Notes: generated by a model not told the origin, from the sequence alone. DNA of 13,394 nt from JAWWPG01 sp037719575 (GCA_037719575.1 JBBJMF010000079.1:1-13394); one strand, 5' to 3'; shown: positions 1 to 6,897, counted from the first letter of the stretch. Program-made: numbers and translations.

Positions 1-5
1 TCGCG

Positions 6-44
6 GGGGCGGCCGAAACACCTCATCTTCGCGCTGGCCGCCCC
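6..44 (-). terminator. Hairpin terminator after the C39-like peptidase gene
   Basis: A perfect 9-bp inverted repeat, GGGGCGGCC at 6-14 and GGCCGCCCC at 36-44, encloses a 21-nt loop. It begins 9 nt beyond the stop codon of the leftward peptidase gene, the usual place for a terminator. No T-run follows on the minus strand, which is common for actinobacterial terminators. The role is inferred from structure and position only. Confidence 0.5.
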
Positions 45-53
45 GGCGCGGGG

Positions 54-1355
54 CTAGCCGGCGATGCTGTAGGGCTTGATGAGGTAGACCACCCCGGCAG
101 ACGCGTGCAGCCACACGAACTCGAACTGGTCGCGTTGGTAGACGTGACGCACTGCCTTGTTGGTCGGCGACGCCGGGTCGTTCGCGATCACCTCGCCCTC
201 GGCGGTGAAGCCGCGGACCACCATCAGGTGGCCACCCGTGGAGTCGATATCCGCGCCGTCGAGGTGCAGCCGCTGATCTTTCGACTTGTTGTCCCAGGCG
301 ATGGACACCACCGTGGGCACGCCCCGCTTGACCCAGTACTCGAGTGCCTGCAGCGAGTCGTACTGCCGCACCGACGCGTCGAGGCCGTAGTGGGCGGCGT
401 AGGCGGTGTTGAACGGCCAGTTGCCGGTGCCGCCGTAGTTCTTGTCGTACGTGTGGATCGCTGCCCAGTCGACGGACCCGTCCTTGCGGCCGTGCCGGTC
501 GAAGACCTTGTCCGGGGGAAGCGACTCGAGGTCGGCCCGTGAGGGACCACGGCCCCAGTACTCCACGACCATCTCGGTCGATGTGGGACTGCACCAGGCT
601 TCGCCGCCACCTCCGAATCGCGCGTACTCCTTGCGATGGGTCTCCTGGGAGTACTGCGGGACCTGGAGGTCGACGGTGCGCTGCATCGTCGTGTCGCTCG
701 GGTGATACGTCGGCCGCTGGGGGTCGAACGCCACCGCAGCGACCTCGCGCACGGTGGGCCTGGACTGTGCCGAGCCGTACAGCTGGGCCCGGAGCCGGTA
801 GGCCGCGGCGTGGTCGCCGGAGTGCGTGAAGTAGGTGTCGATCGAGATGTAGCCGAAGTCGTCGTTCTGGTCCGGGACGGAGGTGCGCCTGATCGCCTCG
901 GTGGTGAACGCCCACTTGCCCATCGTGTACCACGGACTCCAGGTACTGCCCACTTGGACACTCAGCTGTGTCGTCATCCAGCTGTCGCCCGGCGTTCCAG
1001 CCTGCCAGCTCGCGATCAGCTCGCTGATCCCGAACCCGGTCTGGTGCGACGGCGAGGTCCAGGTGCCGTAGCTGGAGCCGGCCTGCAAGGTGAGCGCACC
1101 GCCCCCCTTCCCGGTCACGGTGGCGCCGCCGGAGGTGTGGCCGCCGGCGAAGTCCTCGAGCGACGTCCAGGCATGGAAGTCCGTCGGCGTCGTCGACGCA
1201 TCCCCCCGGAACCCGCCGGAGCCCGAACCCGCCACTGCCGATGGTGACGCCGCAGCCAGCGCGAGCGGCAGTGCGCCGGCGACCAGCAGGGCGAGCAGCC
1301 TCCTCCCGCGTCCTCGGAGCTGGTCCGGACCTCGATGCATCGTGGTCATGGTCAT
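54..1355 (-). CDS. Secreted C39-like cysteine peptidase family protein
   Basis: Predicted exported protein of 433 residues. The N-terminus is a signal peptide: an Arg-rich n-region (RGRGRR, about residues 14-19), a Leu/Ala-rich core, and a likely cleavage site near SPSAVA (about 37-42). Residues 55-215 are rich in Trp, Gly and Thr (GTWTSP, SWQAGTPGDSW, TWSPWYTMGKW), consistent with a beta-sandwich module often found before such peptidases; I cannot name its ligand. The C-terminal 200 residues match the Peptidase_C39_2/C39-like fold: Cys255 in EAWCSPTS, His376 in TGGHLMVV and Asp393 in IANDPASP form the expected papain-like triad. No ABC transporter or GG-leader precursor is adjacent, so this is a free-standing secreted hydrolase and not a bacteriocin exporter domain. 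The ATG at 1355 is chosen because GAGAGG lies 6 nt upstream; a TTG at 1373 and ATGs at 1349 and 1340 are alternatives. The substrate is unknown. Confidence 0.85.
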   Translation of the reverse strand: MTMTTMHRGPDQLRGRGRRLLALLVAGALPLALAAASPSAVAGSGSGGFRGDASTTPTDFHAWTSLEDFAGGHTSGGATVTGKGGGALTLQAGSSYGTWTSPSHQTGFGISELIASWQAGTPGDSWMTTQLSVQVGSTWSPWYTMGKWAFTTEAIRRTSVPDQNDDFGYISIDTYFTHSGDHAAAYRLRAQLYGSAQSRPTVREVAAVAFDPQRPTYHPSDTTMQRTVDLQVPQYSQETHRKEYARFGGGGEAWCSPTSTEMVVEYWGRGPSRADLESLPPDKVFDRHGRKDGSVDWAAIHTYDKNYGGTGNWPFNTAYAAHYGLDASVRQYDSLQALEYWVKRGVPTVVSIAWDNKSKDQRLHLDGADIDSTGGHLMVVRGFTAEGEVIANDPASPTNKAVRHVYQRDQFEFVWLHASAGVVYLIKPYSIAG

Positions 1356-1404
1356 CCGCCGCCTCTCATCCAAGTCTCGCCCGGGCCGTCACCGGACTCT
1401 GCGC

Positions 1405-1433
1405 ACGTTACGGCGACGGACCAGTGCAGGCAA
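1405..1433 (-). promoter_or_regulatory. Putative promoter of the C39-like peptidase gene
   Basis: Read on the minus strand, TTGCCT (1433-1428) and TAACGT (1410-1405) are separated by exactly 17 nt, fitting the actinobacterial housekeeping pattern TTGnCn-17-TAnnnT. The predicted start lies near 1398, leaving a 5' UTR of about 43 nt before the ATG at 1355. Found by eye; short matches like this can be chance. Confidence 0.38.
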
Positions 1434-1439
1434 TGCCTG
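1427..1439. promoter_or_regulatory. 13-bp palindrome over the -35 box (possible operator)
   Basis: CAGGCA-A-TGCCTG is a perfect inverted repeat with a one-base centre, located between the divergent peptidase and TY-Chap genes. It overlaps the proposed -35 hexamer of the peptidase promoter, where a repressor would act. No cognate regulator is encoded beside it, so the operator role is an inference. Confidence 0.3.
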
Positions 1440-1528
1440 ACCGGTCGCAGTCCTCGATGTCGGTGATCGGCGGCCTCCCGTTCGCCGGCGTGCGGCCGTC
1501 GCGATTGGTCCCGTTCGGCAACGGCTCC

Positions 1529-1557
1529 ATGACGAATGACGCAAGATGTGAGATTCT
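1529..1557 (+). promoter_or_regulatory. Weak candidate promoter of the TY-Chap-like gene
   Basis: ATGACG (1529-1534) and GATTCT (1552-1557) are 17 nt apart, and a TG dinucleotide one base before the -10 box (1549-1550) gives an extended -10 arrangement. The hexamers match consensus only partly. The start would fall near 1564, about 46 nt upstream of the GTG start at 1610. Confidence 0.22.
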
Positions 1558-1597
1558 GACCACGCCTCACCTACGCGCTTCGGGCACGAGATCCTCG

Positions 1598-1605
1598 AAG
1601 GAGGA
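1598..1605 (+). promoter_or_regulatory. Strong ribosome binding site that sets a GTG start
   Basis: AAGGAGGA is a near-perfect Shine-Dalgarno sequence whose AGGAGG core ends 5 nt before the GTG at 1610. It decides the start of the TY-Chap-like gene against in-frame starts further upstream, including the ATG near 1530 and the GTG at 1241. Confidence 0.75.
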
Positions 1606-1609
1606 GACG

Positions 1610-2755
1610 GTGACAGAACCTCGGGGGTTCGATCTGGACGGGGAGACCAGCCGTGCCTGGGCCGCGTTCGTGCGGCGTCTCGCCGACCATCTTGCTGACA
1701 TGGGCGCCGGCGACACACTCGCACTCGGCCTGGGCAGCGCCACGGACGACCGGCTCGGCGTCCCGGTCGTGGTGTTCACCGTCTCAGCCGATGGGCTGTT
1801 GCACCGCGAGGAGTGCTCAGCTGACGCCGGCGTGCTAGAGCATCGCGCGGTGCCGTGTCGCGACGCGGACAAGATGGCCGCCGAGACCGTGGGTCTGCTG
1901 AGAGACGTCCGCGGGGTCATGCACCCGGCATTCCTGCTCGTGAGCGGTGAACCCGCCCTGACGTACGTCACCACCGAACCAGGGTCGTCAGCGGCGCATC
2001 CGGGTGCCGACGTCCCCGCGTTCACGGAGCCGCTCGACTCGGCCCACCTGCTGGAGCTCGCCTTCCGCACCATCGCCGGCGACCCCGGCCCCGTGCCCGT
2101 GCGGGACGCCGACGGCGACATCGTCGTGGAGACCAAGACCACCAGGCTGATCATTCGGGTGCTCGACGACACGCCGGTCATCCAGATCTTCGGTCGCCTC
2201 GTCCACGACGTTGCGAACCCGTTCGCGGCGCCCGCCGTCGTGGCGAACCTCAACCTCGACCACCCCTTCGCCAAGTTCCTGTTCGTCGACGACTCGGTGC
2301 TCGCCTGCGTCCATCTGCCGGCCATCCCGTTCGTCCCCGCTCATCTGCGGCACATGCTGGCCACCTTCGCCGACCTCGTGGACGGGCTCAGCGAGGGTCT
2401 CGTACGCCGACTCGGCGGCCCACCGGAGTTCGGTGAGCCACCCGAGGGTGAGCCGGCTATGGCGGAACGTCTCGCGGCCGTGCCCCCTGAGCTGTTGACA
2501 CTGGTGCGGCTCGACCCGGAGGGTCGCGGACTCGAGGCCGAGGCCACCGCCCGGATCTGCGGCTACGACCAGGCCCTCGCCAGGCAGTTGCTGCACATCG
2601 CCGGTGGCCAGGAGGACGTGTGGCGGGCCGCTGCCGAGCAGCACGCCGACGACCCCGGCCAAGAGTCCCGGTGCATCGAGGAGGCCAACGGCTGGCAGGC
2701 CACCAGGCGCAGCCTCGCCGGTGCCCTGGAGGTCATCGACGCCCTCGAGGCCTAG
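1610..2755 (+). CDS. TY-Chap / YbjN-like (type III chaperone-fold) protein
   Basis: A soluble 381-residue protein without signal peptide or membrane segments, resembling the actinobacterial TY-Chap proteins related to YbjN and type III secretion chaperones. Three parts are visible. An N-terminal domain (about 10-125) starts with an amphipathic helix (AWAAFVRRLADHLAD) followed by alternating strands. A central domain (about 145-268) has the YbjN-like pattern of strands and helices, with the stretch ANLNLDHPFAKFLFVDDSVL at 212-231 and a long C-terminal helix. A helical C-terminal domain (about 290-381) follows a Pro/Glu-rich linker. The family is predicted to bind peptides or partner proteins; no catalytic residues are apparent. 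The GTG at 1610 is set by a strong ribosome binding site. It is divergent from the secreted peptidase gene and lies 54 bp before the aminotransferase-like gene, possibly in one transcript. The family call is from memory of its pattern; the precise partner is unknown. Confidence 0.65.
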   Translation: MTEPRGFDLDGETSRAWAAFVRRLADHLADMGAGDTLALGLGSATDDRLGVPVVVFTVSADGLLHREECSADAGVLEHRAVPCRDADKMAAETVGLLRDVRGVMHPAFLLVSGEPALTYVTTEPGSSAAHPGADVPAFTEPLDSAHLLELAFRTIAGDPGPVPVRDADGDIVVETKTTRLIIRVLDDTPVIQIFGRLVHDVANPFAAPAVVANLNLDHPFAKFLFVDDSVLACVHLPAIPFVPAHLRHMLATFADLVDGLSEGLVRRLGGPPEFGEPPEGEPAMAERLAAVPPELLTLVRLDPEGRGLEAEATARICGYDQALARQLLHIAGGQEDVWRAAAEQHADDPGQESRCIEEANGWQATRRSLAGALEVIDALEA

Positions 2756-2809
2756 CGGTGTCGTGCCCGCCCCGCTCATGCGAGGGTGTGCTTCTACGAG
2801 AGGCGGGCG

Positions 2810-4024
2810 ATGGCCTACGACGTACGTCGGGTGCGGGAGTCCTTCCCCGCTCTCGCCGAGGGCGCGGCGCACTTCGACGGCCCCGGCGGGTCACAGGTGC
2901 CACAAGCGGTCGCCGACGCGGTCGCGGCGACCCTGACGTCGGCGATCTCGAACCAGGGGCCGGTGACCCGCTCGGCGCGGCGAGCCGAGGCCATCGTCTC
3001 GGCCGCCCGGGAGGCGATGGGCGACTTCCTGGGTGTGTCCGGGGACGGCGTCGTCTTCGGCCGGAGCATGACGCAGCTGACGTTCGACGCGTCTCGGACC
3101 CTGGCCAAGGGCTGGGGCCCGGGCGACGAGGTCGTCGTCACCCGACTCGACCACGACGCCAACATCCGGCCCTGGGTGTATGCCGCCACGACGTCCGGCG
3201 CGACCCTCAGGTGGGTCGACTTCGACCCGTCGAGTGGCGAGCTGCCCACCGAGGCGGTGACGTCCGCTCTCACCGAGCGCACCCGGCTGGTGGCCGTGAC
3301 GGCTGCGTCCAACCTCATCGGCACCCGTCCCGACGTCTCGGCCATCTCTGCTGCCGCGCATCAGGTGGGCGCGCTTGTCTTCGTCGATGGCGTGCACCTC
3401 AGCGCACACGTCCTGCCGGATCTCGAGGCGCTGGGCGCCGACGTGTTCGCGTGCTCGCCCTACAAGTTCTGCGGGCCCCATTGCGGTGTCCTCGTCGGAC
3501 GGCCGGACCTGCTCGAGACCTGGCACCCCGACAAGCTGCTTCCATCGCATGACGCAGTGCCGGACCGGTTCGAGCTCGGCACGCTTCCCTATGAGCTGCT
3601 CGCCGGCACCGCGGCAGCCGTCGACTTCCTCGCGGGTCTCGACGACACGGTGACCGGCACCCGCCGCGACCGGCTCCGGGCATCGTTCGCGGGTCTGGGG
3701 GCCCACGAGGACGCCCTGCGGGCCCGTGTGGACGCGGGCCTGGCCGAGCTCGGCGTCGTCGGCTACTCGCGAGCCGCCCGACGGACCCCGACCCTGTTGT
3801 TCGAGCTGCCCGGCCACCCTTCAGGGCAGGTCCAGCACGCGCTGGCCGCCACGGGTGTCAACGCCCCCGCCGGCTCCTTCTATGCGGTGGAGGCGTCTCG
3901 GCTGCTCGGGCTCGGCGACGACGGAGCTCTCCGGGTCGGGATTGCGCCGTACACCGACGACGACGATGTCGACCGGCTGCTCGAGGCGCTGACCGAGGTT
4001 GCGCGGCGACCGGCGGCGCCGTGA
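2810..4024 (+). CDS. Cysteine desulfurase-like PLP enzyme (class V aminotransferase, VC1184 subfamily)
   Basis: A 404-residue fold-type I PLP enzyme of the class V aminotransferase/cysteine desulfurase superfamily. It opens with the subfamily signature VRESFPALAEGAAHFDGPGGSQVP (about 7-30). PLP contacts are recognisable: His115 in RLDHDAN, Asp193 in FVDGVHLSAH, and the Schiff-base Lys219 in SPYKFCGPHCG. ELGTLPYE (about 255-262) and the C-terminal small domain are present, so the protein is full length. The loop that carries the catalytic cysteine in true desulfurases corresponds here to APAGSFYAVEA (about 352-362), which has no Cys, so sulfur mobilisation is doubtful; a lyase, epimerase or transaminase role is equally possible. 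No suf or isc genes are nearby. The ATG at 2810 is preferred because GAGAGG lies 6 nt upstream; a GTG at 2786 is in frame. It lies 54 bp after the TY-Chap-like gene. Confidence 0.85.
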   Translation: MAYDVRRVRESFPALAEGAAHFDGPGGSQVPQAVADAVAATLTSAISNQGPVTRSARRAEAIVSAAREAMGDFLGVSGDGVVFGRSMTQLTFDASRTLAKGWGPGDEVVVTRLDHDANIRPWVYAATTSGATLRWVDFDPSSGELPTEAVTSALTERTRLVAVTAASNLIGTRPDVSAISAAAHQVGALVFVDGVHLSAHVLPDLEALGADVFACSPYKFCGPHCGVLVGRPDLLETWHPDKLLPSHDAVPDRFELGTLPYELLAGTAAAVDFLAGLDDTVTGTRRDRLRASFAGLGAHEDALRARVDAGLAELGVVGYSRAARRTPTLLFELPGHPSGQVQHALAATGVNAPAGSFYAVEASRLLGLGDDGALRVGIAPYTDDDDVDRLLEALTEVARRPAAP

Positions 4025-4069
4025 CGGCGCACGGCGTGCCGCGGCGCGTGACCATCGCCGGCGCGGAGA

Positions 4070-4297
4070 TCAGGCGGCGACGGAGTGGCCGGCGTCGGCG
4101 ACGGGTGGCTCGACGAGCGCTGGCGCGGGGACCGGCAGGTGACCCGCCGGCGCGGTCTCGGCCGGTTCGAAGTCGGCGACGTCCGCCAGGTCGCGGTCGT
4201 CGTCCAGGAAGGTCCTGCCGCGCCAGGTGCCGATCAGCGCGACCTTGATCAAGGCCGTCAGCAGACCGGGTCGGACGCTTCCGATACGTGGGCTCAT
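4070..4297 (-). CDS. Possible small hypothetical protein
   Basis: A candidate 75-residue protein in the otherwise gene-poor stretch 4025-4439. It has a short hydrophobic/basic N-terminus (LLTALIKVALIGTWRGR, about 11-27), an acidic middle (FLDDDRDLADVADFEPAE) and a Pro/Ala/Val-rich tail. I recognise no family. The ATG at 4297 lacks a clear ribosome binding site; CATCAT lies 6 nt upstream and could be a -10 box for a leaderless transcript. It would be convergent with the aminotransferase-like gene (46 bp between stops) and divergent from the antiporter gene. The reading frame continues open upstream to about 4600, but that part looks non-coding. The call rests on protein-like composition alone. 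Confidence 0.38.
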   Translation of the reverse strand: MSPRIGSVRPGLLTALIKVALIGTWRGRTFLDDDRDLADVADFEPAETAPAGHLPVPAPALVEPPVADAGHSVAA

Positions 4298-4439
4298 GTC
4301 GCCATGATGGACCCAACACGGGACGTTCCTGCGGAGGCTGTGGACAACTTTTCGGTCGTGTCGCGGTTGTGGCTGATGTGACGGGTGATGCGAGTGGGAC
4401 AGGGCGGTCGTGCATTGTGCGTGATGGGACACTGGGCCG

Positions 4440-6308
4440 GTGCATGCTGCCGCCTGGATCGTCGCGCTCGCCGCCGTCGTCATCACGGCCAGCGCGCTCT
4501 CCCGCCGACTGCCGCTGCCCGCGCCCCTGAGCCTCACGCTTGTCGGTCTGGCCGCCTCGTTCGTCCCAGGCGTTCCCCCCGTCAGGCTCAGCCCGGACAT
4601 CGTTCTCGTGGGCTTCCTCCCTCCGCTGCTCTATGCGACCGCCCTGCGGACCTCCCTCGTCGACGTACGACGCAACCGGCTGGCGATCGCCCAGCTCTCC
4701 GTCGGTCTGGTGCTGGTGTCGACGCTCGTCACCGCCGTCGTGGTCTGGTGGCTGTTGCCGGTGCCGTTCGCGGTCGCGGTGGCGGTCGGTGCCGTCGTCG
4801 CCCCCCCGGACGCGGTGGCGGCGACTGCCGTCGCGCGCCGCGTCGGCATGCCACGGCGGATGGTGACGATCCTCGAGGGTGAGGGCCTGGTCAACGACGC
4901 GACGGCGCTCGTCGCGCTGCGCACCGCAATCGCCGCCACCAGCTCGGCCGTGACGTTCTGGGGCGTGGGTCTGGACTTCCTGGGGACGGCGCTGGGTGGG
5001 CTCGCCGTCGGGCTCGCGCTCGCCCTCGTCACCGGCCGGGTGCGCAAGATCATCCGCGACGAGATCACCGATACCGCGGTCTCGCTGGTCACGCCGTTCC
5101 TCGCCTACCTCGTCGCCGAGGAGCTGGGCTGCTCGGGGGTCCTCGCCGTCGTCGTGGCCGGACTCGTGCTCAGCCACAAGGCATACCTCCTGCAGACGGC
5201 GTCCTCGCGCATCTTCGAGCGCACCAACTGGAGGACGATCGAGTTCCTGCTCGAGAACGCCGTCTTCTTCTTCATCGGGCTCCAGGTGCGGCAGATCATC
5301 GAGGACGCAGGACAGAGCGGGCTGTCGACGGGTCGTGTCGTGCTGGTCTGCGTCGCCGTCCCGGTCACCGTCATGGTGGTGAGGCCGTTGTGGGTCTTCC
5401 CGATGATGTACCTGCCTCGGCTCGTCGCCCTGGTACGTCGATCCGACCTCCCACCCCCGGTCCCCCTAGCGGTCGCCGCCGGCATCTCCTGGGCCGGGAT
5501 GCGCGGGGTGGTCACCCTGGCGGCCGCCTTCGTGCTGCCCACCGAGACGCCGCTCCGGTCGGTCCTGATCCTGGTCGCGCTCGGCGTCGTGGGCGCCACG
5601 TTGCTGCTGCAGGGGGCCACCTTGTCGCTCGTCCTTCGACGTCTCGGCCTGCACGGCCCCGACCGCGCCGAGGAGACGCTGCAGCTGGCGACGGTGCAGG
5701 AGAAGGTCGCCGCCGCCGGTCTGCAGCGCCTGGACGAGATAGCCGGACCCGATGTGGGCGACGACGTCCTCGACCGGCTCCGGCGCCGGTCGAAAGAGCG
5801 CAGCGACGCCGCATGGGAGAGACTCGGCGGGACGGACGAGACGCCGAGCCAGGCCTACTCCCGGCTGCGGACCCAGATGATCGACGCGGAGCGGACCGAG
5901 CTGATCAGGATCAGGGACCACGGCAGCGTGCCGCACGAGGTCCTGCGGGTGGCGCTCGGCGCGATCGACGTCGAGGAGACCGTGCTCGACCTGGGGGAGA
6001 CGCTGGACGTGCAGGAGCGCAGCGAGGACCTGGTGCTGCGCCGGCCGGCCGCGGCGTGCGAGCACCTCGCCGCGACGCCCAGCCAGGCGACCCCTGGCAC
6101 GCCGCACGGCTGTCAGGAGTGTCTCGAGGAGGGGCTCGACTGGGTCCACCTGCGGCTGTGCCTCAGCTGCGGCCACGTGGGTTGCTGCGACTCCTCGGTC
6201 GGCAAGCATGCGGCGGCGCACTTCGAGGGCTCGACGCATCCGGTGATGCGCAGCTTCGAGGCCGGCGAGGCGTGGCGCTGGTGCTACGTCGACACCATCG
6301 TCGGCTGA
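4440..6308 (+). CDS. CPA1-family Na+/H+ antiporter with C-terminal UBP-type zinc finger
   Basis: A 622-residue membrane protein predicted to exchange cytoplasmic Na+ (or K+) for H+, supporting pH and salt homeostasis. Residues 1-405 form the transporter with about 12 hydrophobic segments. CPA1 hallmarks are Asp124 in VVAPPDAVAA, the EGEGLVNDATALV motif (146-158, Asn152-Asp153) and Arg355 in SWAGMRGVVTLAAAF. A charged cytoplasmic region (about 405-535) follows. Residues 540-612 are a complete UBP-type zinc finger: Cys540-x-His542, Cys558-x2-Cys561, Cys574-x2-Cys577, Cys582, His590, His594 and His600. In eukaryotes this finger binds free ubiquitin C-termini; its role on bacterial antiporters is unknown and is presumably regulatory. 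The GTG at 4440 is the only upstream start possible, because an in-frame TGA lies at 4422 and the first membrane segment begins at once; the ribosome binding site is weak. It is a single gene, convergent with the mazF-like gene. Confidence 0.93.
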   Translation: MHAAAWIVALAAVVITASALSRRLPLPAPLSLTLVGLAASFVPGVPPVRLSPDIVLVGFLPPLLYATALRTSLVDVRRNRLAIAQLSVGLVLVSTLVTAVVVWWLLPVPFAVAVAVGAVVAPPDAVAATAVARRVGMPRRMVTILEGEGLVNDATALVALRTAIAATSSAVTFWGVGLDFLGTALGGLAVGLALALVTGRVRKIIRDEITDTAVSLVTPFLAYLVAEELGCSGVLAVVVAGLVLSHKAYLLQTASSRIFERTNWRTIEFLLENAVFFFIGLQVRQIIEDAGQSGLSTGRVVLVCVAVPVTVMVVRPLWVFPMMYLPRLVALVRRSDLPPPVPLAVAAGISWAGMRGVVTLAAAFVLPTETPLRSVLILVALGVVGATLLLQGATLSLVLRRLGLHGPDRAEETLQLATVQEKVAAAGLQRLDEIAGPDVGDDVLDRLRRRSKERSDAAWERLGGTDETPSQAYSRLRTQMIDAERTELIRIRDHGSVPHEVLRVALGAIDVEETVLDLGETLDVQERSEDLVLRRPAAACEHLAATPSQATPGTPHGCQECLEEGLDWVHLRLCLSCGHVGCCDSSVGKHAAAHFEGSTHPVMRSFEAGEAWRWCYVDTIVG

Positions 6309-6321
6309 GCTCGCCGTTTTC

Positions 6322-6347
6322 TCATCCCCAAGGTGGGAGGGGAATGA
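6322..6347. terminator. Weak hairpin between convergent genes
   Basis: TCATCCCC (6322-6329) can pair with GGGG-A-ATGA (6339-6347) through 8 base pairs with one bulged A and a 9-nt loop. It lies in the 43-bp gap between the stops of the antiporter gene and the leftward mazF-like gene, where a two-way terminator would be useful. The stem is imperfect and has no T-run. Confidence 0.28.
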
Positions 6348-6351
6348 CCAC

Positions 6352-6831
6352 TCAACCGGGAGAACGGGAGGGCAGGCGGGCCACCACGGCGTCGAAGATC
6401 TGCTTGTCGAGCGAGGCGCCCTCACGACGCACGGTCGCCGGGTCGATCGTCAGCAGCCTGTCCAGGCGCACCTCGCTCGGCCGGCCGGCACTGTCCCAGC
6501 CGCCCGCACCGACGTCCATCCAGTGCCGCCCAGCCTGCGCCTCCTGCTCGGCGTCGCGGTCGTGGTCCTTGCTGGTGAGCATCAGGGCAACCAGCCTGCT
6601 GCCACGGCGCCCGATGACGAGGACGGGGCGGTCTTTGCCCCGGGCCGGGTCCTCCTCGTAGGGCACCCATGTCCACACCACCTCGCCGGGGTCCGGCCGG
6701 CCGTCTCGGCGCGGCGCATACTCGACGTCGTACGCCGACGTGTCTTCGCCCGGCTGCTGACGCCGGGGCGGACGGGTCAGACCGCCAAGTGCGCTGACGA
6801 TCCGCGCGCGGATGTCCCGACCTCTCGACAT
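6352..6831 (-). CDS. PemK/MazF-family toxin-like protein (orphan)
   Basis: A 159-residue protein whose residues 50-155 match the PemK/MazF fold, a small beta-barrel found in sequence-specific endoribonucleases of toxin-antitoxin systems. Visible motifs are VVWTWVPYEEDPARGKDRPVLVIG (about 51-74), with Arg68 in the KDRP position used for catalysis in MazF, LTSKDHD (85-91) with Thr86/Ser87, and VRLDRLLTID (121-130). An extra N-terminal 45 residues are basic and probably disordered. No short antitoxin ORF lies immediately before or after it, so it is either an orphan or serves a housekeeping RNA role. The ATG at 6831 has no clear ribosome binding site, but TACAGT sits 6 nt upstream, which fits a leaderless mRNA. 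The reading frame is open upstream to 7221, but that part overlaps hrpA and is not protein-like. It is divergent from hrpA across 76 bp. Confidence 0.85.
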   Translation of the reverse strand: MSRGRDIRARIVSALGGLTRPPRRQQPGEDTSAYDVEYAPRRDGRPDPGEVVWTWVPYEEDPARGKDRPVLVIGRRGSRLVALMLTSKDHDRDAEQEAQAGRHWMDVGAGGWDSAGRPSEVRLDRLLTIDPATVRREGASLDKQIFDAVVARLPSRSPG

Positions 6832-6837
6832 GCGGGC

Positions 6838-6843
6838 ACTGTA
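6838..6843 (-). promoter_or_regulatory. Putative -10 box for a leaderless mazF-like transcript
   Basis: TACAGT (minus strand) fits TAnnnT and ends 6 nt before the ATG at 6831, so transcription would start at or within a base or two of the start codon. That would explain the missing ribosome binding site; leaderless mRNAs are common in actinobacteria. No good -35 box is visible. Confidence 0.35.
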
Positions 6844-6867
6844 CGACGCCTGAGGGCGGCAAACCCG

Positions 6868-6897
6868 TTGGGGAGCGCGTGGTCGACTCCCTATCCT
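6868..6897 (+). promoter_or_regulatory. Putative hrpA promoter
   Basis: TTGGGG (6868-6873) and TATCCT (6892-6897) are 18 nt apart and point toward hrpA, whose ATG begins 10 nt after the -10 box. The mRNA would have almost no leader, consistent with the lack of a clear ribosome binding site. It lies back to back with the proposed mazF-like promoter. Confidence 0.4.

Noticed and set aside
1241..1609. Upstream extension of the TY-Chap-like reading frame
   Set aside because: It runs over the start of the divergent peptidase gene and its promoter region, and the strong ribosome binding site at 1598-1605 marks GTG 1610 as the start.
4243..4254. 12-bp palindrome CCTTGATCAAGG
   Set aside because: It lies inside the possible small ORF, away from any promoter, and encodes ordinary residues there; most likely chance.
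4085..4381. A 98-codon plus-strand ORF in the gap before the antiporter
   Set aside because: Its composition is not protein-like (Gly/Arg/Asp/Gln runs), it has no ribosome binding site, and the opposite strand holds a better candidate.
3858..5177. A 439-codon minus-strand open frame across the desulfurase-like and antiporter genes
   Set aside because: It is very rich in Arg, Asp, Gly and His, resembles no protein, and overlaps two well-supported genes on the other strand.
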